A stretch of 18,622 nt of DNA from CAZJNX01 sp964547415. Lineage in GTDB: Bacteria > Pseudomonadota > Alphaproteobacteria > Rhizobiales > Amorphaceae. The notes beneath the pieces were generated by a model. It had not been told where the DNA came from and searched no databases. It worked only from the letters and a program-made list of their open reading frames with translations. How positions within the stretch are numbered: the first letter of the stretch is position 1; each line of letters starts with the position of its first letter. The stretch is from positions 1 to 18,622 of the forward strand of contig CAZJNX010000086.1 of the NCBI GenBank assembly GCA_964547415.1, in the 5' to 3' direction. Shown here in pieces: positions 7,113 to 13,908 of this stretch. A program made the translations under genes and the position numbers.

Positions 7113-7460
7113 TCAGGCCCGGTCTTCGTCGGTCCGTTCCGCCAGGGCGTCCCGCCGCGTCTGCGGCGAGGGATGGTAGCCGGCCTTGTAGGCGGCGCGG
7201 GCGAGGAGATGGGCCGAGACCGGCGCGGTCAGCAGGAAGAAGACGACGCCGATGATCGCCCGCATGATCACGTCGAGCTCGCTCGAGTAGACGGCGATGG
7301 ACAAAAGCAGCATGCCCGAGCCCAGCGTGCCCGCCTTGCTGGCGGCGTGCATGCGCATGTAGACGTCGTCGAGGCGGATGAGACCGATCGCCGCAACAAG
7401 GGTGAAGAAGGCGCCGACGAGGATCAGGATTCCGACGAGGTAGACGGCGGCGGTCTCCAT
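7113..7460 (-). CDS. mrpG: Na+/H+ (or K+/H+) antiporter subunit G, MrpG/PhaG
   Basis: This is a 115-residue subunit with three predicted membrane segments, about residues 4-25, 38-58 and 63-85. The family pattern VGAFFTLVAAIGLIRLDDVYMRMHAASKAGTLG is present (given here as the stretch 15-47: GAFFTLVAAIGLIRLDDV, then MRMHAASKAGTLG), which is diagnostic of the MnhG/PhaG family. The charged C-terminus is cytoplasmic-like. It is the last gene of the operon; its ATG lies four bases after the mrpF stop. In the Mrp complex the small subunits are required for assembly and activity of the whole antiporter. Confidence 0.95.
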   Translation of the reverse strand: METAAVYLVGILILVGAFFTLVAAIGLIRLDDVYMRMHAASKAGTLGSGMLLLSIAVYSSELDVIMRAIIGVVFFLLTAPVSAHLLARAAYKAGYHPSPQTRRDALAERTDEDRA

Positions 7461-7464
7461 GGCG

Positions 7465-7806
7465 TCACTCCCCGTTGCGGTCGCCGTCGGACCTGGCGGT
7501 GTCGATCGACTGGACGTCCGGCGCCGACAGGCGGCGGATGAGGACGAAGCGGGCGAGCGCCACCGTCGACAGGAAGCCCACGAGGCCGAGAGCGATCGCG
7601 ATGTCGAGATACACGAAGTAGCCCGAGCGCACGCCGAAGGTGGCGATGAAGCCGACCGCCACCGCCACCATCATGTCGAGGGCGAGCACGCGGTCCGGCG
7701 TCGTCGGACCGGTGAGGATCCGGTAGACGAGGATCAGGAAGGCGGCCGACAGCGCGAGGAAGGCGACCACCGTGCACCAGTAGAGGAAATCGTCAGGCCC
7801 GATCAT
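7465..7806 (-). CDS. mrpF: Antiporter subunit F, MrpF/PhaF
   Basis: This is a 113-residue membrane subunit with three hydrophobic segments (about 9-30, 42-60 and 65-90). The family motif GPTTPDRVLALDMM (33-46), followed by YLDIAIALGLVGFLSTVALA (66-85), identifies MrpF. The ATG at 7806 overlaps the mrpE stop as ATGA, so the start is firm. The polar C-terminus (about 94-113) is cytoplasmic-like. The earlier open stretch in this frame is a shadow of mrpE. The protein acts only as part of the Mrp complex in the inner membrane. Confidence 0.95.
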   Translation of the reverse strand: MIGPDDFLYWCTVVAFLALSAAFLILVYRILTGPTTPDRVLALDMMVAVAVGFIATFGVRSGYFVYLDIAIALGLVGFLSTVALARFVLIRRLSAPDVQSIDTARSDGDRNGE

Positions 7807-8276
7807 CGGAAGGTCTCCAGGATCCGCCGTTCGAATGCCTCGCGGATGTCCGTCACGAGGGCGTCGACGTCCGGCACGTCGATCGAGTGGATGTAGAGCG
7901 TCTTGCGGTCGTCCGACACGTCGACCGACAGCGTCCCCGGCGTCAGCGTGATCAGGTTGGCGAGCACGGTGATCTCGAAGTCCCGGTCGCAGGTGAGCGG
8001 GTAGGCGATGATGGCGGGCGACAGATCCCGCTGGGGCGCGAGCACGATGGCGGCGACCCTGACGGACGACTTGACCAGCTCCCACAGGAAGATCGCGACG
8101 AGGACGCTGACGAGCCAGGCGCGGCGGAAGTAGGTGACGCGCCCCACCTGCCCGCGCAGGAGGAGGAGGGCGGCGCCGCCGAGAACGAAGCCGAAGACGA
8201 TGTTGAGGAGGGTGAAGGAGCCGGAGACCGCCGCCCAGGCGAAGGCGAGCACCAGGTTGACGAGGACGAGCGTCAT
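7803..8276 (-). CDS. mrpE: Antiporter subunit E, MrpE/PhaE
   Basis: This is a 157-residue subunit with two N-terminal hydrophobic segments (about 3-40), a further hydrophobic stretch near 53-70 with WELVKSSVRVAAIVLAP, and a soluble C-terminal domain. The line ITVLANLITLTPGTLSVDVS and the later YIHSIDV are the conserved MnhE signature. The length is normal. Its ATG overlaps the mrpD stop (ATGA at 8273-8276) and its own stop overlaps the mrpF start in the same way. In studied Mrp systems MrpE can affect activity and assembly more variably than the other subunits. Confidence 0.95.
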   Translation of the reverse strand: MTLVLVNLVLAFAWAAVSGSFTLLNIVFGFVLGGAALLLLRGQVGRVTYFRRAWLVSVLVAIFLWELVKSSVRVAAIVLAPQRDLSPAIIAYPLTCDRDFEITVLANLITLTPGTLSVDVSDDRKTLYIHSIDVPDVDALVTDIREAFERRILETFR

Positions 8277-9859
8277 TCAGCGTTCCCTCCGATCACCGCG
8301 TCCACGTACGGCGCCGGGTCGAGGAGCGTCGCCGCGCCCGCCTCCGCCGCCCGCACCATGGGCTCTGGATAAACGCCGAGGGCGACGACCGCCACCGCGA
8401 GCCCGGCGAGCGCGAGGGTGGGAAGGTCCGGTCCGTCGTTCGGCGCGGCGGCCGGGGCGGGCGCGGGCCGCAGGCCGTCCGGCCGGTCGCGCAGGACGAG
8501 GAGCAGCCACACGCGGCCGAGGGCGAGGGTGGTGAGGAGGCCGTTCGCCACCACCACCGCCGCGAGCGCCGGGCTTCCGGCGGAGAGCGAGGCCTCGATC
8601 AGGACGACCTTGGGCCAAACGCCCGAGAACGGCGGCAGGCCAGCGAGCGCGAAGGCGAAGACGAGGAAGAGGCCCGCGAGGAGGGCGTGGCGGCGGAAGA
8701 TGCCCGCGCCCGCGCCCGAGGCGATGTCGGCGACCTCGACTCCCGCCGCCCGCTCGATGGCGCCGACGACGAGGTAGAGCGCCGTCGTCGCGAGGATGGA
8801 GTGGACGACGTAGAGGATCGCGCCCGACAGCGCCGCTTCCGATCCGAGGGCGACCCCGATCAGCATGAGGCCGATGCTCGACACCACGAGGAAGCCGAGC
8901 ATGCGCCGCACGTTGCCCTCGGCGAGGGCGCACAGGGCGCCGACGATGGCCGTCAGCCCGGCGATCCAGGCGAGGACGGGCTGCAGGCCCGCCGCCGCCG
9001 CGGGCGTCAGCATGACGACGATCCGGAGGAGCCCGTAGATGCCGACCTTGGTGAGGAGGCCGCCGAAGACCGCGGCCACGGTGATCCGCGGCACGTGGTA
9101 GGAGGCGGGCAGCCACGCATGCACCGGGAAGGCGGCGGCCTTCATGGCGAACGCGAGGACGAACAGCGCCGTCACGCCCGCGATCGGCGCCGCGTCGGGC
9201 AGGATCGCCACCTTGGAGCGAATGTCGGCGATGTTGAGGGTGCCGACGAGGCCGTAGAGGTATGCGATCGCGACGAGGAAGAAGGTGGTCGCGAGGAAGT
9301 TCAGGATCCCGTACTTCACCGCGCCGTCGAGCTGGGGCCGTTCGCCGCCGAGGATGAGGAGGCCGAAGGAGGCGATCAGGAACACCTCGAACCAGACGTA
9401 GAGGTTGAAGATGTCGCCGGTGGAGAAGGCGCCCGAGACCCCGGCGATCAGGAGGAGATAGAAGGTGTAGAAGCCGTAGCGGCGTCGGCCCTCGTCGATG
9501 TCGACCGTGGCGAACAGCCCGCCCGCGAGGCCGACGAGCGCCGTCACGAGGAGGAGGACCCCCGACAGGAGGTCGACGGTGATGGAGATGCCGAAGGGCG
9601 GCAGCCAGTTGCCCATGGTCATGACCACCGGCCCGTCCGCCGCGACGCGCCACAGGAGGGCGGCGTTGGCCGCGACCAGGAGGGCGAGGGACAAGAGGGC
9701 GGCGTTCACCTGCAGCCGGTCCTGGTGGCGGAGCGCCAGGGTCACGCCCGCCGCGAGGAGGGGCAGGGCGATCGGCACCACCACCAGCCAGTCGGCGAGC
9801 GGGGTGGCACCCGTCGTCATGGCGAGCGCCGGGTCGAGCGAGGCAGCGGGCGAGGCCAT
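8273..9859 (-). CDS. mrpD: Antiporter subunit D, MrpD/PhaD (NuoN/M-like)
   Basis: This is a 528-residue polytopic protein related to the proton-pumping subunits NuoM/NuoN of complex I. Conserved charged residues expected for ion translocation are present: Glu158 in NLYVWFEVFLIASFG, Lys182 in GAVKYGILN, Lys240 in AMKAAAFPVHAWLP and Lys271 in GGLLTKVGIYGLLR. About 14 hydrophobic segments can be seen, as usual. The ATG at 9859 overlaps the mrpC stop (ATGA). A second ATG at codon 14 would also fit family N-termini, so the first 13 residues are less certain. Together with MrpA it forms the ion-translocating core of the complex in the inner membrane. Confidence 0.96.
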   Translation of the reverse strand: MASPAASLDPALAMTTGATPLADWLVVVPIALPLLAAGVTLALRHQDRLQVNAALLSLALLVAANAALLWRVAADGPVVMTMGNWLPPFGISITVDLLSGVLLLVTALVGLAGGLFATVDIDEGRRRYGFYTFYLLLIAGVSGAFSTGDIFNLYVWFEVFLIASFGLLILGGERPQLDGAVKYGILNFLATTFFLVAIAYLYGLVGTLNIADIRSKVAILPDAAPIAGVTALFVLAFAMKAAAFPVHAWLPASYHVPRITVAAVFGGLLTKVGIYGLLRIVVMLTPAAAAGLQPVLAWIAGLTAIVGALCALAEGNVRRMLGFLVVSSIGLMLIGVALGSEAALSGAILYVVHSILATTALYLVVGAIERAAGVEVADIASGAGAGIFRRHALLAGLFLVFAFALAGLPPFSGVWPKVVLIEASLSAGSPALAAVVVANGLLTTLALGRVWLLLVLRDRPDGLRPAPAPAAAPNDGPDLPTLALAGLAVAVVALGVYPEPMVRAAEAGAATLLDPAPYVDAVIGGNAE

Positions 9860-10236
9860 CAGTACGTCACCGGCGGGCGCGGCGGGTCGGGGCGTTCGGC
9901 CACGTGCATCTCGTTCATGTCGTCGGTGCCGATGTCCTGGTAGGCGCGCATGACGAGGACGAGGAGGAAGGCGAACAGGGAGAAGGAGATCACGATCGCC
10001 GTCAGGATGAGGGCCTGGGGCAGCGGGTTGGCCGAATCCTCGGCAAGGGTCTCGATCCCCGCGGGGATCAGCGGCGGGTTGGCCGCGGTGAGGCGGCCCG
10101 CGGTGAAGATGAGGAGGTTCACCGCGTTCCCGAGGATGACGACGCCAATCAGGACGCGCACCAGGTGGCGGGACAAGATGAGGTAGACCGCCGTCGCGAA
10201 GAACAGGCCGACGACGATGGCGAGAAGGGTTTCCAT
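9859..10236 (-). CDS. mrpC: Antiporter subunit C, MrpC/PhaC (NuoK-like)
   Basis: This is a 125-residue subunit homologous to NuoK with three membrane segments (about 3-22, 26-47 and 73-98). Family motifs are LIGVVILGNAVNLLIF (29-44) and ADSANPLPQALILTAIVI-like text, here EDSANPLPQALILTAIVISF (66-85). The start ATG at 10236 lies eight bases after the mrpB stop. The larger open frame upstream is a shadow of mrpB and mrpA. A short polar C-terminal tail (about 100-125) ends the protein, and the stop overlaps the mrpD start. Confidence 0.96.
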   Translation of the reverse strand: METLLAIVVGLFFATAVYLILSRHLVRVLIGVVILGNAVNLLIFTAGRLTAANPPLIPAGIETLAEDSANPLPQALILTAIVISFSLFAFLLVLVMRAYQDIGTDDMNEMHVAERPDPPRPPVTY

Positions 10237-10244
10237 CGGGCGGC

Positions 10245-10658
10245 CTACTCCGTCTCCTCGAGGGCGAGCGCGATCGAGGCGATCGAGCCCACCACCACGA
10301 GATAGACGCCGATGTCGAACAGGAGCGGCGTCGACAGCTTCAGCTCGATCCCGAGGATCGTGCCCTCGAACCACAGGCCCGTGAGGAAGGCGTCCCGCGA
10401 CAGAAGGGACAGGAGCCCGGAGATGCCGGCGATCACGAGGCCCGCCCCCGCCACCGCGTTCGGCTGGAAGTAGATCGCCGAGCGGACGGCGGTGACGCCG
10501 TAGGCGATGCCGTAGATGGCGAGGCCCGAGGCGGCGATGAGGCCACCGATGAAGCCGCCGCCCGGCTGGTCGTGCCCGCGCAGGAGCACGAACATGGAAA
10601 ACAGCACCATCAGCGCGGCGAGGAACGGCGTGATCGCCCGGAAGATGATCGTTCCCAT
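10245..10658 (-). CDS. mrpB: Antiporter subunit B, MrpB/PhaB
   Basis: This is a 137-residue membrane subunit of the MnhB family with four hydrophobic segments. The conserved N-terminal segment RAITPFLAALMVLFSMFVLL is followed by RGHDQPGGGFIGGLIAASG, the family hallmark. The C-terminal part reads GTILGIELKLSTPLLFDIGV, then YLVVVGSIASIALAL. It begins at the ATG overlapping the mrpA stop (ATGA, 10656-10660). Its presence as a separate gene, not fused to mrpA, makes this a seven-gene (group 1) Mrp operon. The upstream extension of the frame is a shadow of mrpA. Confidence 0.95.
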   Translation of the reverse strand: MGTIIFRAITPFLAALMVLFSMFVLLRGHDQPGGGFIGGLIAASGLAIYGIAYGVTAVRSAIYFQPNAVAGAGLVIAGISGLLSLLSRDAFLTGLWFEGTILGIELKLSTPLLFDIGVYLVVVGSIASIALALEETE

Positions 10659-13093
10659 CAGTCCGCCTCCCTCGCGCCCGCCGTCGCGCCTGCGGGCACG
10701 GCCTGGGGCGCGGGCCCGGTGGGGGCGGGGCGGCCGGGCTCGACCGCGGCATCGGCGAGGCTCAGCGGCCGGCGGTGGGCCCTGAGGCGCAAGAGGGCGA
10801 GGATGGCGAGCCCCGCCGCCATGACGACGGAGATCTCGCCGAGGGTGTCGAGGGCGCGGAAGTCCACCAGGATGACGTTCACCACGTTGCGGCCATGGGC
10901 GAGGAGGTAGGCGTAGTCGCCGTAGAAGATCGACAGGCTCCGGTCGAACGGCTGCTGGACGACGGCGACGAGAAGGAGCGCGAAGCCCGCCCCGCAGGCG
11001 ACGGCGATCGTCCCGTCGCGCAGGCGCGAGAGGCCGTGGCGATGGTCGTCCGGCCGCAGGTCGAGCCGGGTCATTACGAGCGCGAGGATCACCACCGACA
11101 GCGTCTCCACCATGAACTGGGTGAAGGACAGGTCCGGCGCCCCGTAGAGCATGAAGATCAGCGCCACCATGACGCCCTGCACGCCGAGCGAGATGATGGC
11201 GGCCTGGCGGGAACGGGCGACGATCACGATCCACAGGCCGAGCACCGCCACGAGCAGCACCGGCAGGTAATAGATCACGACCTCCTTGCCGAACCAGCCG
11301 AGGGTCGGGAAGCCGTCGACCAACAGGAGCGGGACGAGGAGCGTGAGCGCGAGGATCACGAAGACGATGACCACGTAGGTCTTCATGATGCCCGGCTGGG
11401 CGAGGCGCATGGTGGCCCAGCCGGTGGTGAGGAGCGCGCCGATCACCTGGTCGAAGCCCCGGTCGGGCCCCCAGCCGATCCGGTCCAGCGCCGCCGTGAT
11501 CGCGCCCCGAAGCGCCGCCGATGCCGCGAGGAGCAAGAGGCCCGTGCCGATGGTCACGAGCGTCAGCACGACCGGCGGCTTGATGGACGTCGGGATCAGG
11601 TGGATCGAGGAAAGGTCGGCCGGCGCGCCGAGGACGGCCGAGGCCATGGGCGCGATGAGGACGTGGATCGTCCCGTCGAGGAAGAGGGCGGTGCCGAGGC
11701 CGAGGAGCGCGAGCGCGATCGGCCCGAGCCACAGGGACGGCGGCCCCTCGTGGGGCGTCTTCGGCGTGTCCTTCAGGGGACCGAAGAAGGGAGCGACGAG
11801 GACGATGCCGGCGATCGCGAACATGAGCGCGTTGCCGAGCACCGTGGCGACGAGGGACGGGTCGATGCCCCCGTGGTGCCACAGGCCGTCGTACATCACT
11901 TCCTTGGCGACGAACCCGAGGAAGGGCGGCAGGCCGGCCATCGACAGGGTTGCGAGGAGGACGGCGGCGAAGGTCATGGGCATCTTCCGCCACAGGCCGC
12001 CGAGGCGCAGGATGTCGCGCGTGCCCGTCTCGTGGTCGACGGCGCCCGCGGCCATGAACAGGCACCCTTTGAAGAGGGCGTGGGCGAGAAGATAGAGGAC
12101 CGCGCCCGCGATCGCGTATTTGCCGCCGATGCCCGTGAGGAGCACGAGGAGGCCGAGGGAGGCCACCGTCGTGTAGGCGAGGATCTGCTTGAGGTCCGTG
12201 ACGCGCAGGGCGAGGATGGTGCCGGCCACCAGCGTCGCCCCGCCGAACAGCGGCAGCGCGATGCCCCAGAGCGCCTCATCCGCGAACGCCGGCTGGGTGC
12301 GCATCAGGAGGTAGACGCCCGCCTTCACCATGGTGGCGCTGTGGAGGTAGGCGGACACCGGCGTCGGCGCCTCCATGGCGTTGGACAGCCACGAGTGGAA
12401 CGGCACCTGCGCCGACTTGGTGAAGGCGGCGACGAGGACGAGGACGAGGAGCGCCGTCATCGCCCCGCTCTCCTCGAGGGGGGACGGGTCGGCGATCAGG
12501 GCCGAGAGCGTGGAATCGCCGCCCGCGACGCGCACGAGGACGAAGCCGGCGAGGAGCGCGAGGCCGCCAGCGCCCGTGATGAACAGGGCCTGGAGCGCGG
12601 CGCGGCGGGCGGGCGAGCGGGCGAAGTCGAAGCCGATCAGCAGGAACGAGGTGATCGACGTCAGCTCCCAGAAGACGAACAGGGAGAGGAGATCGTCCGC
12701 CAGCACGAGGCCGAGCATCGCCCCCATGAACAGCAGCATGAAGGAGAAGAACCGGCCGTGGAACGGGTGGCCGGCGAGGTACCCGCCGCTGTAGACGATG
12801 ACGAGGGTGCCGATCCCGGTGACGAGGAGCGCGAAGGTGAGCGACAGCCCGTCGATGGCGATGGCGTAGGAGACGTCGAGGCTGGGGATCCAGGGGATCG
12901 ACTGGGTGAACGTCTCGCCGTCGGCAACCGGCCCGACGAACGTCAGGAAGTGCAGGAACAGGACGGCCGGCGCGGCGGCGAGGACCCAGCCCGCCCGTGC
13001 ACCCATCCGGGAGACGAGGAGGGGGCCGAAGCAGGCCGCCAGAAAAGGCAGGAGAGCGAGAAGGAGCGTGCCTGCGCCTGGCATCGCTGTCAT
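10658..13093 (-). CDS. mrpA: Antiporter subunit A, MrpA/PhaA (NuoL-like, with DUF4040/MbhE-like C-terminal part)
   Basis: This is an 811-residue polytopic protein, the largest Mrp subunit. Residues 1 to about 480 match the NuoL-like proton antiporter domain, with Glu143 in FWELTSITSFLLIGFD, Lys226 in AFTKSAQVPFHSWL, His233, and Lys257 in HSATMVKAGVYLL. About residues 620-675 form the DUF4040-type segment (ALIFMLYGAPDLSFTQFMVE). About 690-770 resemble the MbhE-type end (LVDFRALDTLGEISVVMAAG). The last 35 or so residues are a Pro/Ala-rich polar tail. ATG 13093 has GGAG ten bases upstream; ATG at codon 4 is a weaker alternative. It is the first gene of the operon; its promoter should be in the 295-base gap shared with the divergent msrB, where I see no clear boxes. 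Whether the ion is Na+ or K+ cannot be told from sequence. Confidence 0.96.
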   Translation of the reverse strand: MTAMPGAGTLLLALLPFLAACFGPLLVSRMGARAGWVLAAAPAVLFLHFLTFVGPVADGETFTQSIPWIPSLDVSYAIAIDGLSLTFALLVTGIGTLVIVYSGGYLAGHPFHGRFFSFMLLFMGAMLGLVLADDLLSLFVFWELTSITSFLLIGFDFARSPARRAALQALFITGAGGLALLAGFVLVRVAGGDSTLSALIADPSPLEESGAMTALLVLVLVAAFTKSAQVPFHSWLSNAMEAPTPVSAYLHSATMVKAGVYLLMRTQPAFADEALWGIALPLFGGATLVAGTILALRVTDLKQILAYTTVASLGLLVLLTGIGGKYAIAGAVLYLLAHALFKGCLFMAAGAVDHETGTRDILRLGGLWRKMPMTFAAVLLATLSMAGLPPFLGFVAKEVMYDGLWHHGGIDPSLVATVLGNALMFAIAGIVLVAPFFGPLKDTPKTPHEGPPSLWLGPIALALLGLGTALFLDGTIHVLIAPMASAVLGAPADLSSIHLIPTSIKPPVVLTLVTIGTGLLLLAASAALRGAITAALDRIGWGPDRGFDQVIGALLTTGWATMRLAQPGIMKTYVVIVFVILALTLLVPLLLVDGFPTLGWFGKEVVIYYLPVLLVAVLGLWIVIVARSRQAAIISLGVQGVMVALIFMLYGAPDLSFTQFMVETLSVVILALVMTRLDLRPDDHRHGLSRLRDGTIAVACGAGFALLLVAVVQQPFDRSLSIFYGDYAYLLAHGRNVVNVILVDFRALDTLGEISVVMAAGLAILALLRLRAHRRPLSLADAAVEPGRPAPTGPAPQAVPAGATAGAREAD

Positions 13094-13388
13094 TTGCGAG
13101 GGGCTCCGTGGAACACGCCAGCGCCGGACGCTGAAGGGTCTGGTTCAACAAGGTACGGCACCGAAACGGGTTTTCCGGCGAGCGGTGCGACGGACCTCGA
13201 AGGAAGACGGCGCCCGGAATAATCCCGCGACGTTGAAAGGGCAAGCGCGATCCGTTCACGGGCGCGGCCCGACCAGCGCGCCAACGGGGCGCGGCGCCTT
13301 CACTTTCGGGGGCCGGCGGCCGATATCGTCCGTATGGGGCGGCTCTCGTCTTGGGAGGGGCCGCCATCGCAACCGGGAGAAGACAGTC

Positions 13389-13817
13389 ATGACCGACGAG
13401 GCGACCGAGGCCCGCCGCGCGGGCGTCCGCAAGACCGACGCGGAGTGGAAGGCCGAGCTCACCCCGGAGCAATACAAGGTGACGCGGTGCCACGGGACCG
13501 AGCGGGCCTTCACCGGCCCCCACCTCCACGAGAAGCGGCCCGGCACGTTCGCTTGCGTGTGCTGCGGGGCGCCGCTGTTCGAGACCGCGGCCAAGTTCGA
13601 TTCCGGAACGGGCTGGCCGAGCTTCACGCGGCCGGTCGACGGGGAGGCCGTGTCGGAGCACGATGACCGCTCGCTCTTCATGCGGCGCACGGAGGTTCGG
13701 TGCGCGTCCTGCGAGGCCCATCTCGGGCACGTCTTCCCGGACGGACCGCCGCCGACCGGGCTGCGCTACTGCATCAACGGCGTGGCGCTCGACTTCCACC
13801 CGAAGGACGCGGCCTGA
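13389..13817 (+). CDS. msrB: Peptide-methionine (R)-S-oxide reductase MsrB
   Basis: This 142-residue cytosolic enzyme reduces the R form of methionine sulfoxide in proteins, usually with thioredoxin. Two zinc-binding pairs are present: Cys56/Cys59 (FACVCCGAPLF) and Cys105/Cys108 (VRCASCEAHLGHVF). The catalytic Cys128 sits in GLRYCINGVALDF. The motif SGTGWPSF has Thr where E. coli-type enzymes have a resolving Cys, so recycling must use another cysteine (Cys34, in RCHGTE, is the only non-zinc candidate apart from Cys58) or direct reduction. The length is normal and there is no signal peptide. The ATG has GGGAG about ten bases upstream; the long upstream open frame is a shadow of the mrpA leader region. 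It diverges from mrpA and is followed 91 bases later by the oligopeptidase gene. Confidence 0.96.
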   Translation: MTDEATEARRAGVRKTDAEWKAELTPEQYKVTRCHGTERAFTGPHLHEKRPGTFACVCCGAPLFETAAKFDSGTGWPSFTRPVDGEAVSEHDDRSLFMRRTEVRCASCEAHLGHVFPDGPPPTGLRYCINGVALDFHPKDAA

Positions 13818-13872
13818 TCGGGCCTGCGCGCTTGCGGCGGCGCGCCGGGTGCCTTAGGCGGGTGCGTCTGGC

Positions 13873-13908
13873 GGAAGGAGGGCGTCTCCGGCACGGGACG
13901 GACGGCAC
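13873..13908 (+). promoter_or_regulatory. Strong Shine-Dalgarno with hairpin before the opdB GTG start
   Basis: GGAAGGAGGG (13873-13882) is a strong ribosome-binding site but lies 26 bases from the GTG at 13909, and no start codon falls in between. Bases 13883-13900 can fold into a hairpin: CGTC with GACG and CCG with CGG, one bulged T, loop GCA. Folding would leave only eight bases (GACGGCAC) between hairpin and start, restoring a normal spacing. Confidence 0.45.

Noticed and set aside
10775..13222. An 815-codon open frame antisense to mrpA, and a similar 418-codon one antisense to mrpD (8687-9943)
   Set aside because: The translations are Asp/Glu/His/Arg-rich and repetitive, the mirror of hydrophobic codons on the other strand; the Mrp subunits are certain.
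13822..13845. GCGCGC-based hairpin after msrB as a terminator
   Set aside because: Only six self-complementary pairs and no T tract; not distinguishable from background.
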